A DNA stretch of 27,921 nucleotides from a virus: positions 1-27,921 of the IMG/VR virus record IMGVR_UViG_3300035185_000015. One strand, written 5' to 3'. The notes beneath the pieces are model-generated. The model had not been told where the DNA came from, searched no databases, and saw only the letters and a program-made list of their open reading frames with translations. The position numbers and the translations under genes are program-made. Shown here piece after piece: positions 21,898-27,796 of the stretch; position 1 is the stretch's first letter; the number at the start of each line of letters is the position of its first letter.

Positions 21898-22661
21898 AAA
21901 AAACCCGCTTGCCCCACGTCGAGATCGTGGTCGAACTCGTGTCCGCAGTTGGGACACTGCATCTCCATGGTGGTGTCCACACCGCCTTCCGCATCCTCGA
22001 AGGCATCTCGAAGAAAGTTGCGGTCTCGAAGCCCCAGCCCCTTGACAGTAGCCAGGGTAGGGGGCCCATCGTCAAGCATCTCCAACCGTGCGAGGATCGC
22101 CAGCGTCATGGCGTCGTCGGAGTTGGAAGCCTTCGACAGCTTCTCCTCGTCCCGCCCAATGAGGGGGCGAAAACGAACGACCTTTCCCGAAGGCATCTTG
22201 GCATCGAAGACGCGCTTCTTTGGATCTGCCATCTTCTTGATCTCCAGTTCGGAGAGATCGAGATTGAACAGACCACTGTACTTGCACTCTGGACACGTGT
22301 GTCTGAATGGGTACTCGTCGCCGAGCGACGTGCGCCGAATGGCAAACATGAGAAACACGCGATCCCCCACCGTAAGCTGTTCGGCAATGGTCGAGATCTG
22401 TCCACGGTCCGTAAAGGTGCCGATGCGCGTGAGACAACGAGCAACAAGCATCCCGATCTTCTTGTGATTCGGGACGGTCTTGGAGCCGAGCAGGTCTTCT
22501 TCATGACCCGTGATCTCTCGGACCTCCGCTTCCGTGTGGAGATTGCCCTCTGCATCGAGGAAGCCGCAGGGAAGCTCGAACACGCCTTGCGTGCCCTTGG
22601 GCTTGTCCACCGCAGCTTGGTGGATTGTTTCGAGTACGTGGTCGCGAGCGGGCTCGGTCAT
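21849..22661 (-). CDS. gp26-like baseplate/tail assembly protein, unshifted frame (270 aa)
   Basis: The ATG at 22661 begins MTEPARDHVLETIHQAAVDK. Two CxxC pairs at residues 123-126 (HTCPECKYSG) and 236-239 (CPNCGHEFDHD) form a likely zinc site. The region IAEQLTVGDRVFLMFAIRRT before the first pair, and RPLIGRDEEKL between the pairs, are as I recall them from T4-baseplate-type (gp26) proteins of large phages. In frame 0 it ends QKGSKKRSSL shortly after a slippery sequence; a fraction of ribosomes should shift −1 into the longer form. Position just before the tape measure gene is that of the tail assembly chaperone (lambda G/GT), which also uses a frameshift. Confidence 0.8.
   Translation of the reverse strand: MTEPARDHVLETIHQAAVDKPKGTQGVFELPCGFLDAEGNLHTEAEVREITGHEEDLLGSKTVPNHKKIGMLVARCLTRIGTFTDRGQISTIAEQLTVGDRVFLMFAIRRTSLGDEYPFRHTCPECKYSGLFNLDLSELEIKKMADPKKRVFDAKMPSGKVVRFRPLIGRDEEKLSKASNSDDAMTLAILARLEMLDDGPPTLATVKGLGLRDRNFLRDAFEDAEGGVDTTMEMQCPNCGHEFDHDLDVGQAGFFFPSSVQKGSKKRSSL
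21897..21903 (-). promoter_or_regulatory. Slippery heptamer T TTT TTC for −1 frameshifting
   Basis: In the frame of the 270-residue gene the codons read GGT TTT TTC, so the heptamer is T TTT TTC in the X XXY YYZ arrangement. Both tRNAs can re-pair at −1 (TTT TTT). The −1 frame has no stop until 21694 and encodes family-like sequence. The only downstream dyad noticed is weak (GAAG-N4-CTTC about 30 bases on), so a stimulatory structure is not evident. Confidence 0.75.
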
Positions 22662-22664
22662 GAG

Positions 22665-23081
22665 TCAGTCTTCCTGGTACCTGGGATCGATCATCTTTCG
22701 CACAGGCAAAGGGCATTCCTTCCACGGAATGTCCTCTGGCGCGTGCTGTAGGGGCTGGTTGATGCGTAGGTACTCCAGAGCGGGTTCACTGGAGCGCGCA
22801 TCGAGATCCAACGGCATCCAGTCGAGAGCGCCCTCTTGAAAGTTCGCGAGGAACTTCCGGACGTAGGCCCTTCGGTGACCTGAACTTCCCAACCAGACTT
22901 CGACGCTGGTCTCCTCCATGAGGAGCTGCATCACGGAAGGGGTCTCCTCTTTGTGTGCTACCCCGAGCCACAAGCTGCCATCGAAAGGGTCGTTGAAGAC
23001 CTTCATGGCTCCGAACCAAACGTCTCGCTGCGGCGCGTGCAGGATGAATCGGAAGCGAGAGTAGATTTCGTAGCTAACCAT
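22665..23081 (-). CDS. Unknown protein before the tail chaperone (138 aa)
   Basis: The ATG at 23081 overlaps the upstream gene by 8 bases. The sequence is beta-rich at the start (YEIYSRFRFILHAPQRDVWF), then SLWLGVAHKEETPSVMQLLM and VEVWLGSSGHRRAYVRKFLA, with several Trp residues, and a proline-containing C-terminus (HAPEDIPWKECPLPVRKMID). I know no family. Between the HNH/RHH-like protein and the chaperone, it is probably a tail-assembly or minor structural protein; that is inferred from place only. Confidence 0.65.
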   Translation of the reverse strand: MVSYEIYSRFRFILHAPQRDVWFGAMKVFNDPFDGSLWLGVAHKEETPSVMQLLMEETSVEVWLGSSGHRRAYVRKFLANFQEGALDWMPLDLDARSSEPALEYLRINQPLQHAPEDIPWKECPLPVRKMIDPRYQED

Positions 23082-23679
23082 GGTTGTCCTTTCCTCGTAC
23101 GAGCGGCTCGGCTTCCTCCTCGTACATGCGGATGAGTGCCTTCAAAGCATCGGTCACGGTGAGACCGTCCTTGTTAACCATGCCCTTGAAAACTCCGTAG
23201 ACCTCTTGATCTACCCACACGTTGATCTTCAAGTCGCTCCCATCCTCTTGCCATTGGGCGAGGTCATCGAAACGAGAAGAATCACGAACGTACTTCGACA
23301 TGAGAAACCGAATCAGGGACCCGGTACTCTTGAAACCATTCAACGCCTTCACCTTGTCGTAGAGACGACGGCTCACCCAGAAGTTCACCGGGCGCTGCGC
23401 CGATCCAGACGGGGAGCTAGAGATGACATCCGCAGCCATCTCGCATGCACGACAGAGCGTCGTACCATTGTCCATCGAGAGCTGCCCTCCAGCCTCGATA
23501 GGAACGATGGGCTTCACTCGAACCTTGTGAGTGCTACCGCAGTTGGAGCACTTGTCCTTGGCCCGTTCGAGAATCCTCTGCTCCCACAGAGCGACCTTCT
23601 GCTCGTGAGTCATGTTCTCGGGATCAAGTCCCTCCACGACCTCGGCTACGATCTTGTCGACTCCGTTGTCTCCGGGCAT
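23074..23679 (-). CDS. Degenerate HNH-type zinc module fused to two ribbon-helix-helix-like domains (201 aa)
   Basis: Residues 42-80 read DKCSNCGSTHKVRVKPIVPI followed by EAGGQLSMDNGTTLCRACE. This aligns with the HNH pattern C--CG---L-VDHIVP---GG----N---LC--CH, keeping both CxxC pairs (44/47, 76/79), but the catalytic D-H is K-P and the last His is Glu. Two ribbon-helix-helix-like segments follow: VNFWVSRRLYDKVKAL-GSLIRFLMSKYV (about 98-131) and KINVWVDQEVYGVFKG-ALKALIRMY (150-187). It therefore probably binds DNA without cutting it. The ATG at 23679 has TAGGAG 8 bases upstream, the strong local pattern. A regulator of late genes or a nucleoid-type protein is possible. Confidence 0.65.
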   Translation of the reverse strand: MPGDNGVDKIVAEVVEGLDPENMTHEQKVALWEQRILERAKDKCSNCGSTHKVRVKPIVPIEAGGQLSMDNGTTLCRACEMAADVISSSPSGSAQRPVNFWVSRRLYDKVKALNGFKSTGSLIRFLMSKYVRDSSRFDDLAQWQEDGSDLKINVWVDQEVYGVFKGMVNKDGLTVTDALKALIRMYEEEAEPLVRGKDNHG

Positions 23680-23726
23680 GGTAAAACTCCTACCTCACTA
23701 ACGAAGTAGGCACCAGATAAAAATAC

Positions 23727-23740
23727 ACCTCTTGTGAGGT
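23727..23740 (-). terminator. Small hairpin with T-run, possible terminator
   Basis: ACCTC-N4-GAGGT forms a 5-bp stem, and on the minus strand it is followed by GTATTTTTAT. It lies in the 91-base gap between divergent starts (plus-strand gene at 23771, minus-strand gene at 23679). It might stop minus-strand transcripts that cross the plus-strand gene. The stem is short, so this is tentative. I see no convincing promoter for either neighbour in this gap. Confidence 0.3.
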
Positions 23741-23770
23741 ACGTCCCGAGATCGAGGGTTCAGATCTCCA

Positions 23771-24160
23771 GTGTTTGCGTCGATCTTCGTACTCTGGCAG
23801 GTTGGAGTCGTGGGATCCCTAGCAAAAGAGATCCAGAATCTCCGACGGCTTCAAGAAGAGGGCGGAGATCCTGATGCAGACCTCCTGAGGCGGCGTATAG
23901 CCGCTTTCGCCAGGAAGGTATCCAAGGACACAGACGCCGCTCAAAGCCATGTCCAGGGGCTCTGGGGAACGCTCAACGCCCTGCTGGCGAACGAAGCCCT
24001 GATTCTGCGGACAGACCCGCAGACGCGCGCCGCTCTCGAAGCATGCATGGCCAACCTGAGCACACTCGATAACGTGATCGGGAACCTCCGGTTCAACGCA
24101 GAGACTGCCGAGCGACGCATCAAGAGGAACGGGGTTCTCGCCCCTACGTCTCGACGCTGA
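23771..24160 (+). CDS. Lone plus-strand gene: N-terminal hydrophobic helix plus helical domain (129 aa)
   Basis: A plus-strand frame fills the 464-base space between two minus-strand tail genes. It starts with GTG at 23771; an in-frame stop just upstream leaves no better start, and the ribosome binding site is poor. It begins MFASIFVLWQVGVVGSL, a hydrophobic segment long enough for a short membrane helix or anchor, followed by amphipathic helices (AKEIQNLRRLQEEGGDPDAD; AALEACMANLSTLDNVIGNL). The composition is that of real protein, unlike the opposite frame. Its last 17 bases overlap the 3' end of the converging tail gene. The family is unknown; a small membrane protein acquired later is plausible. 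Confidence 0.6.
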   Translation: MFASIFVLWQVGVVGSLAKEIQNLRRLQEEGGDPDADLLRRRIAAFARKVSKDTDAAQSHVQGLWGTLNALLANEALILRTDPQTRAALEACMANLSTLDNVIGNLRFNAETAERRIKRNGVLAPTSRR

Positions 24161-24905
24161 GCTTGTACCCGAGAGGTACACTGCGATCAGCATCGAACGA
24201 ATTGCCCAGAACGTGGTTGGTCTGGTTCGCGGCATCGGGGAAGGTCACGACGCCCACATCAGCCCTCTGTGCAATTTGAGCAAACGCAAGACCAACCGTA
24301 ACCACACGAGGGAGACCGGAAGGGAAGGAGGACTCGTACGTGACGTCACACTGAGTCATCACGCAGAGGATTTCGTCCACGTCATTCAAGTCTACAGCCG
24401 CAGCACCACCCACTCCGATACCCGAACCAGGAAGGATGAGCTTGATGCGTTGAGGCGCGATGGCGAGAGGAACACCCACCTCAGTTGGGGAACCGTAAGT
24501 GGGGTGCATGAACGAGCGAAGCCACGCGATAGCCGATCGGATGTCTACATTCCTACGTGCCTGCCCCACGTTCTTCAAGCGGTTCCCCAGGTCAGCTGAA
24601 GCGTTGGAACTCGCCAAATCCATGTCGGAAGTGAACGTCGCCGTGAAGGACACGATGCGCTCGCCAGAAGAGATCCACTGGTAGATGGGAAGGGAACCTC
24701 CAGGAATCTCACGAGCTGCCCAATTGACGGTTTTGGTATCGGAAACCGTGTCGGGCCAGTACTGAAACGCCAGAGGACCGAAGGGATCTGTTCCCGAACC
24801 GTCTGCGGCAGAACCGTCGGAGCGCAACGGAAGGATGTACGCAGTAGCGCGTCTCTCCGAGATCTTGGAGATGACGCTTCGCTGAAGCGTAGACAGACCC
24901 GCCAA
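24144..24905 (-). CDS. Probable tail-tube-associated structural protein (253 aa)
   Basis: The region FGPLAFQYWPDTVSDTKTVN-WAAREIPGGSLPIYQWISSG-ERIVSFTATFTSDMD is reminiscent of the N-terminal domain of contractile-system tube/LysM proteins (F-YNP--I-----V-W---------P--QW-G-E---SF---F). A beta strand pattern follows (RIKLILPGSGIGVGGAAAVD; ILCVMTQCDVTYESSFPSGL-PRVVTVGLAFAQI), as in such proteins. No LysM is attached; the LysM is separate at 17222-17539. The only plausible start is TTG at 24905, since a stop lies seven codons upstream, and its ribosome binding site is weak. Likely a tube-cap or adaptor at the baseplate end. Confidence 0.6.
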   Translation of the reverse strand: MAGLSTLQRSVISKISERRATAYILPLRSDGSAADGSGTDPFGPLAFQYWPDTVSDTKTVNWAAREIPGGSLPIYQWISSGERIVSFTATFTSDMDLASSNASADLGNRLKNVGQARRNVDIRSAIAWLRSFMHPTYGSPTEVGVPLAIAPQRIKLILPGSGIGVGGAAAVDLNDVDEILCVMTQCDVTYESSFPSGLPRVVTVGLAFAQIAQRADVGVVTFPDAANQTNHVLGNSFDADRSVPLGYKLSVET

Positions 24906-24928
24906 AGAGCTACCGAAGCGGGCTCAGA

Positions 24929-25444
24929 TCAGCCCTGCTTCGCCCTCCAAGCCTTGTACTCCTTGTTGTACGCCTTCTTGTAGCCCTTGTCGATCACGAT
25001 GGTTCGCTTCTTCCCTTCAGGTCCCTTGCACGCGCACTTGTAGTTGGCGCACTTGCAGTTCCAACCATCGGTCTGGGAGTTTTCCCCGCCCCGAGGACCA
25101 GGGCCGAGCTTCGACTTGTTTTTGTAGGGCCAGTGCTCCTTGCCCTTCTCCAAGAGAGCGTCGGCTTCACCGATGAGCTTGCGCATCTGCGTCACGGTCG
25201 AGTGTCCCGGCGTGGGAAGACCCGAGACTGACATGAAGTTCCCAAGAGGTACCCAACCCGCATCGAGCGAGAGCACTTCGATCTGCGTACGAAGCCTTGG
25301 GTTGGCCTGGTCGAACGTCTCCTCCCGAGGAAGGATGTGACCATCGTTCCATCCGATGGTCACTTCGGGGAGAACCCACGAAACGATCTTGCCTTCCAAA
25401 CCGTCACGGTCACGAACCGAAGAACCAGCCAGCATTCCGATCAT
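24929..25444 (-). CDS. Unknown protein with SH3-like start and C-terminal CxC motifs (171 aa)
   Basis: The ATG at 25444 (overlap ATGA) has GGAGG 7 bases upstream. Residues 10-45 (RDRDGLEGKIVSWVLPEVTI, GWNDGHILPREE) resemble a KOW/SH3-type barrel strand set (G--G-I--W---V-I-W--G-I). The C-terminal third holds WNCKCANYKCACKG, a tight cysteine cluster C-x-C-x4-C-x-C, followed by Lys/Tyr-rich sequence (KKRTIVIDKGYKKAYNKEYK). The cluster could bind zinc. No known family. It is translated together with the 174-residue upstream gene. Confidence 0.65.
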   Translation of the reverse strand: MIGMLAGSSVRDRDGLEGKIVSWVLPEVTIGWNDGHILPREETFDQANPRLRTQIEVLSLDAGWVPLGNFMSVSGLPTPGHSTVTQMRKLIGEADALLEKGKEHWPYKNKSKLGPGPRGGENSQTDGWNCKCANYKCACKGPEGKKRTIVIDKGYKKAYNKEYKAWRAKQG

Positions 25445-25965
25445 CGTCTTGCCTCCACTACACCGGCAGTCTTTGCCGGCTGCCACGTTGGCATATCCTT
25501 CTTCCCTGAGTCGCTCTCCATGAAGGAGGAACCCCAGTCCACTTCCTCAGCTCTGTAGATCTCTATGACCCGATCCGCGAAGGTCGGGTCCTTCCTAGTG
25601 ATCCACCGTACCTTGTTCGTCCTGTCCTGATTCCAAATCGTGAATAGGGTCGGGCGACCTGTTCGACCTCCCTTGATCATACCCACGTAGGAACCCATGC
25701 GGATGCCACGAAGCTGAGTCTTCTCCGCAGGGGTGTGAGGAAACTTGGTCACCAGAGCCCGGATGGAGTCAAGGACCAGAGCGTCCTCGTCCTTGTTCGG
25801 GACGACGCGGTCCTCACGCACGTGACAGGGCTGCAAAACGAACCTGGGCACGTCCAGACTGTACCACGCTCCTGAGGGCTTGAGGAGGGCACCGTCTCGA
25901 CCCCAGAAGAGTCGAACTTCCTTTAAGCAGAAAGCCGCCCACCCGCGAGGGGGACGGCTTTCCAC
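25441..25965 (-). CDS. Unknown protein (up to 174 aa, start uncertain)
   Basis: The frame is open from a GTG at 25965, with GAGG only 3 bases upstream, to the stop at 25441. The first 12 codons coincide with a strong hairpin (25930-25962), so the true start may lie downstream, for example the GTG before PRFVLQPCHVREDRVVPNKD. The body is mixed (DALVLDSIRALVTKFPHTPA; GRTGRPTLFTIWNQDRTNKV-RWITRKDPTFADRVIEIYRA) and does not match a family known to me. Coupling to the downstream gene supports expression. Confidence 0.6.
   Translation of the reverse strand: MESRPPRGWAAFCLKEVRLFWGRDGALLKPSGAWYSLDVPRFVLQPCHVREDRVVPNKDEDALVLDSIRALVTKFPHTPAEKTQLRGIRMGSYVGMIKGGRTGRPTLFTIWNQDRTNKVRWITRKDPTFADRVIEIYRAEEVDWGSSFMESDSGKKDMPTWQPAKTAGVVEARR
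25930..25962 (-). terminator. GC-rich hairpin with A/T-closing base, possible attenuator
   Basis: On the minus strand GAAAGCCGTCC pairs with GGGCGGCTTTC (11 bp, one U-G) around an 11-base loop. The A/T end of the stem (GAAAG/CTTTC) is typical of intrinsic terminators, though no long T-run follows. It lies 18 bases after the stop of the 25981-26334 gene, which has a promoter and a strong ribosome binding site, so partial termination here would raise that protein above those downstream. Confidence 0.45.
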
Positions 25966-25980
25966 AGACCTCGATCTCGA

Positions 25981-26334
25981 TCAGAGCGAGGCGACCGTGC
26001 CGATGTAGTCTTCCTCGGCGTCCTGGGTGGCCGCGAGGATGGACTCTGCGGCGATGGCGAAGGTCACCTTGCCGGCCTGGATGAGGGTCTGCCACTCCTG
26101 GGCAGGCTCCATCGGAAGCCAGGGCACCGCCTTGTGCGTGAAGTCACGCTCGCGCATCGGGAGAACCGAGGTGAGGGTGTCGCCGAGAGTCCCGATGTGC
26201 CCGAAGGGGTACGGGAGGGGATCCTTACGAGCACCACCCGTGGCCGTGCCACCGGACGTACCCGAAGATCCGAGGTCGATTTCATCGAGGGCGTTGAGGT
26301 CTCCGCCCGAGGTGTTGGTGACTGTGACGAGCAT
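25981..26334 (-). CDS. Probable abundant small virion protein (117 aa)
   Basis: The ATG at 26334 has AAGGAG 7 bases upstream, and a promoter candidate lies 33 bases before the ATG; a hairpin follows the stop. This gene thus forms its own strongly expressed segment. The sequence starts MLVTVTNTSGGDLNALDEID, then a Gly/Ser/Thr-rich stretch (LGSSGTSGGTATGGARKDPL), then PWLPMEPAQEWQTLIQAGKV and a helical C-terminus (TFAIAAESILAATQDAEEDY). The first strand looks like those of small head or tail structural proteins. Exact function not recognised. Confidence 0.6.
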   Translation of the reverse strand: MLVTVTNTSGGDLNALDEIDLGSSGTSGGTATGGARKDPLPYPFGHIGTLGDTLTSVLPMRERDFTHKAVPWLPMEPAQEWQTLIQAGKVTFAIAAESILAATQDAEEDYIGTVASL

Positions 26335-26366
26335 GGGAAGGCTCCTTGGTTGATCGAACTACTGAC

Positions 26367-26395
26367 ACCATAGGACTCGATCCCCCTTGTTTCAA
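26367..26395 (-). promoter_or_regulatory. Sigma70-type promoter for the 25981-26334 gene
   Basis: Minus strand: TTGAAA (26395-26390, 5 of 6), 17-base spacer, TATGGT (26372-26367, 4 of 6). A transcript from about 26360 would have a leader of some 25 bases with AAGGAG. The -35 hexamer overlaps the stem of a plus-strand terminator-like hairpin. Confidence 0.55.
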
Positions 26396-26405
26396 GGAGT
26401 TTTTT
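26385..26405 (+). terminator. Plus-strand hairpin with T6 tail
   Basis: CCTTG-TTT-CAAGG (26385-26397) is followed two bases later by TTTTTT (26400-26405) on the plus strand, a short intrinsic-terminator shape. It points toward the HNH-type gene, so it would end plus-strand transcripts arriving from the left rather than serve a plus-strand gene seen here. The stem is only 5 bp. Confidence 0.35.
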
Positions 26406-26414
26406 CCCTACAAT
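26387..26414 (+). promoter_or_regulatory. Weak plus-strand promoter candidate for the HNH-type gene
   Basis: TACAAT (26409-26414) is 5 of 6 matches to a -10 box. TTGTTT (26387-26392), with a 16-base spacer, is a poor -35 (3 of 6). It lies about 20 bases before the GTG at 26433 and is the only plausible plus-strand promoter seen in this gap. Confidence 0.35.
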
Positions 26415-26432
26415 GGTCGTCTACGAACGACC

Positions 26433-26732
26433 GTGAACAACAGCAAGCGCAGAGATACGCGAAGACGTTGGGCAAAAGACCTCCGAGACGATGTGATTCG
26501 TCAGTACGGAGGCCGGTGTGTTTGTTGCGGCACTCGACGAATCGAGTTCCTTCTCATGCGTCCCTCACACGGGAACGAGGAGAAGCACAAGGCCCTCAAG
26601 ATCAACACCACGCTACCGTGGTGGCTCAAGAAGAACGGCTATCCCAAGGGATACCGAGTCCTCTGCTACAACTGCGACACGTCGCTCAAGCTATATGGCT
26701 ACTGCCCTCACAAGAGCGGGGCCGTCATCTAG
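26433..26732 (+). CDS. HNH-type zinc protein with altered active site, on the plus strand (99 aa)
   Basis: The sequence DLRDDVIRQYGGRCVCCGTR, WWLKKNGYPKGYRVLCYNCD and YGYCPHKSG closely follow the phage HNH family with plan C-CCG----FL-IDHI-G-----H, W-KK--YP-GY--LC-NCN, CPH. Zinc pairs C29/C32 and C78/C81 are present. But where active members have I-D-H this one has M-R-P, and NCN has become NCD, so catalysis is doubtful. The GTG at 26433 is preferred; a TTG at 26346 would translate an apparent promoter and hairpin. On the opposite strand from its neighbours and bounded by hairpins, it looks like an inserted mobile gene. Confidence 0.75.
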   Translation: MNNSKRRDTRRRWAKDLRDDVIRQYGGRCVCCGTRRIEFLLMRPSHGNEEKHKALKINTTLPWWLKKNGYPKGYRVLCYNCDTSLKLYGYCPHKSGAVI

Positions 26733-26735
26733 CCT

Positions 26736-26755
26736 ATGCGTCCATATGGACGCAT
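26736..26755. terminator. Perfect 20-bp palindrome between convergent genes
   Basis: ATGCGTCCATATGGACGCAT is a perfect palindrome starting 4 bases after the stop of the HNH-type gene and reaching the stop of the converging minus-strand gene. As RNA it forms a hairpin in either direction, so a bidirectional terminator or 3'-end stabiliser is likely. There is no T-run on either side. It could instead mark an insertion junction or a protein binding site. Confidence 0.5.
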
Positions 26756-27162
26756 CAGTCGCCCGCAGCCGCAACCGTGACCTTCATGTCCACGGCACCC
26801 GGATTCGATGCAGTCACAGAAGTGATACCTGCGGAGCTGATGAGGAAATGCCCTTCCTTGGATACTCCGATGGGTAGGACGGCGATCTCTTCAGAGCCGC
26901 CGTTCAACTTGAGACGAACTTCCGCGGGGTCGTCCAGAGGGTCCACAGGCGCCGTACGGATGTGAAGGAACTTCACATCGGCGATCCCACACATGTCGAT
27001 GGCCTCGTCCACGGCACCCGCAGCGAGAGTTGTCGACCGAGTACCTCCCTCAGCGAGCTGGTCGTCTACGACCTCGATGTTGAGGTTACCTAGATCGTAC
27101 TGCTCGTTCGTCGGATCGGACGAGAGCCGCGTCTTGATGCTGTATCGAACACGAATGGACAT
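26755..27162 (-). CDS. Probable virion structural protein (135 aa)
   Basis: The ATG at 27162 has TAGGAG 8 bases upstream. The sequence is nearly all beta (MSIRVRYSIKTRLSSDPTNE; LNIEVVDDQLAEGGTRSTTL; VRLKLNGGSEEIAVLPIGVS; GAVDMKVTVAAAGD), with an N-D/A-rich pattern common in phage capsid-decoration and neck or tail-attachment proteins. No enzyme motif. It may be a small beta-sandwich that sits on the virion. Its 3' end meets the 20-bp palindrome. Confidence 0.6.
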   Translation of the reverse strand: MSIRVRYSIKTRLSSDPTNEQYDLGNLNIEVVDDQLAEGGTRSTTLAAGAVDEAIDMCGIADVKFLHIRTAPVDPLDDPAEVRLKLNGGSEEIAVLPIGVSKEGHFLISSAGITSVTASNPGAVDMKVTVAAAGD

Positions 27163-27172
27163 CGGTCAGCTC

Positions 27173-27367
27173 CTACGAGTCGTCACTATCTTGGATGAGC
27201 CCTGCTCGGACAGCAAGAGCCTTGAGCAACTTGTCCTTCTCCGCAGGAGTGAGAGTCTCGAAGGTCTTCGACTGTGTCGCAGACTTGCGAGCTTTCAACC
27301 GCGCAGCGGCAGCAACGCGAGCGACTTGCTTCGGATCCTCTTGCGCTTTGATTGCACTACGAGCCAT
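27173..27367 (-). CDS. Small basic helical protein (64 aa)
   Basis: Starts at ATG 27367 with TAGGA 8 bases upstream. The first half is rich in Ala, Arg and Lys (EDPKQVARVAAAARLKARKS), the second half a helical hairpin-like segment (TLTPAEKDKLLKALAVRAGL) ending in acidic residues (QDSDDS). It lies between two structural-type genes. No family recognised; small basic proteins of this sort occur in many phages without known role. Confidence 0.65.
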   Translation of the reverse strand: MARSAIKAQEDPKQVARVAAAARLKARKSATQSKTFETLTPAEKDKLLKALAVRAGLIQDSDDS

Positions 27368-27376
27368 GAGTCATTC

Positions 27377-27781
27377 CTAGCTAGAGGGAGCAGGGGCAGG
27401 AACTGGAGGAGGTAGGACGTGCCATGCTTCGACAGTAACGTCAGCAGCAACGTTCCCAGGGTCCACCACAGCACGGTACAGACGATGGATCAGTTCGTAT
27501 TCGGAGTCGTCGAACTCGTACGAGGGCGTGCTGAGTCGAACCTCGTCTACGACAATCCGAACTTCTCCAGAGCTGCGTACACGAACAACCCACCCCGTTA
27601 TCCAGACGCGCTCGGTGTCGGCTGCGATCGTATACTCCTCATCGTCGGTCAGTTGAAGATCGGAACCAGCGTACTTGAACTGTCCCTGACCGACGACGAT
27701 CTTCTCTCCTTGAATGGAGACGCTCAAGGCAAGACCAAACAGGTCTGGGTCCGCGTACTGGTTTTGAAGATCGATGGGCAT
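27377..27781 (-). CDS. Probable virion structural protein (134 aa)
   Basis: The ATG at 27781 has CGGAG 6 bases upstream. The protein is beta-rich throughout (GLALSVSIQGEKIVVGQGQF; TERVWITGWVVRVRSSGEVR; VTVEAWHVLPPP) and finishes with a Pro/Ala/Ser tail (VPAPAPSS). The sequence 'Y-IAADTERVWITGWVV' is like small beta-sandwich proteins at virion surfaces. No more specific name can be given. Confidence 0.6.
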   Translation of the reverse strand: MPIDLQNQYADPDLFGLALSVSIQGEKIVVGQGQFKYAGSDLQLTDDEEYTIAADTERVWITGWVVRVRSSGEVRIVVDEVRLSTPSYEFDDSEYELIHRLYRAVVDPGNVAADVTVEAWHVLPPPVPAPAPSS

Positions 27782-27796
27782 CGAGAACTCCGATTT

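Noticed and set aside
23819-24235. Minus-strand frame of 138 codons opposite the lone plus-strand gene
   Set aside because: Its composition (many Cys, Pro and Ser, no periodic pattern) is that of a shadow frame, it overlaps the tail gene's end extensively, and the plus frame reads as ordinary protein.
26346-26432. Longer TTG-started version of the HNH-type gene
   Set aside because: These 29 codons run through a hairpin with T6 and a likely promoter; the family-like sequence begins only after the GTG at 26433.
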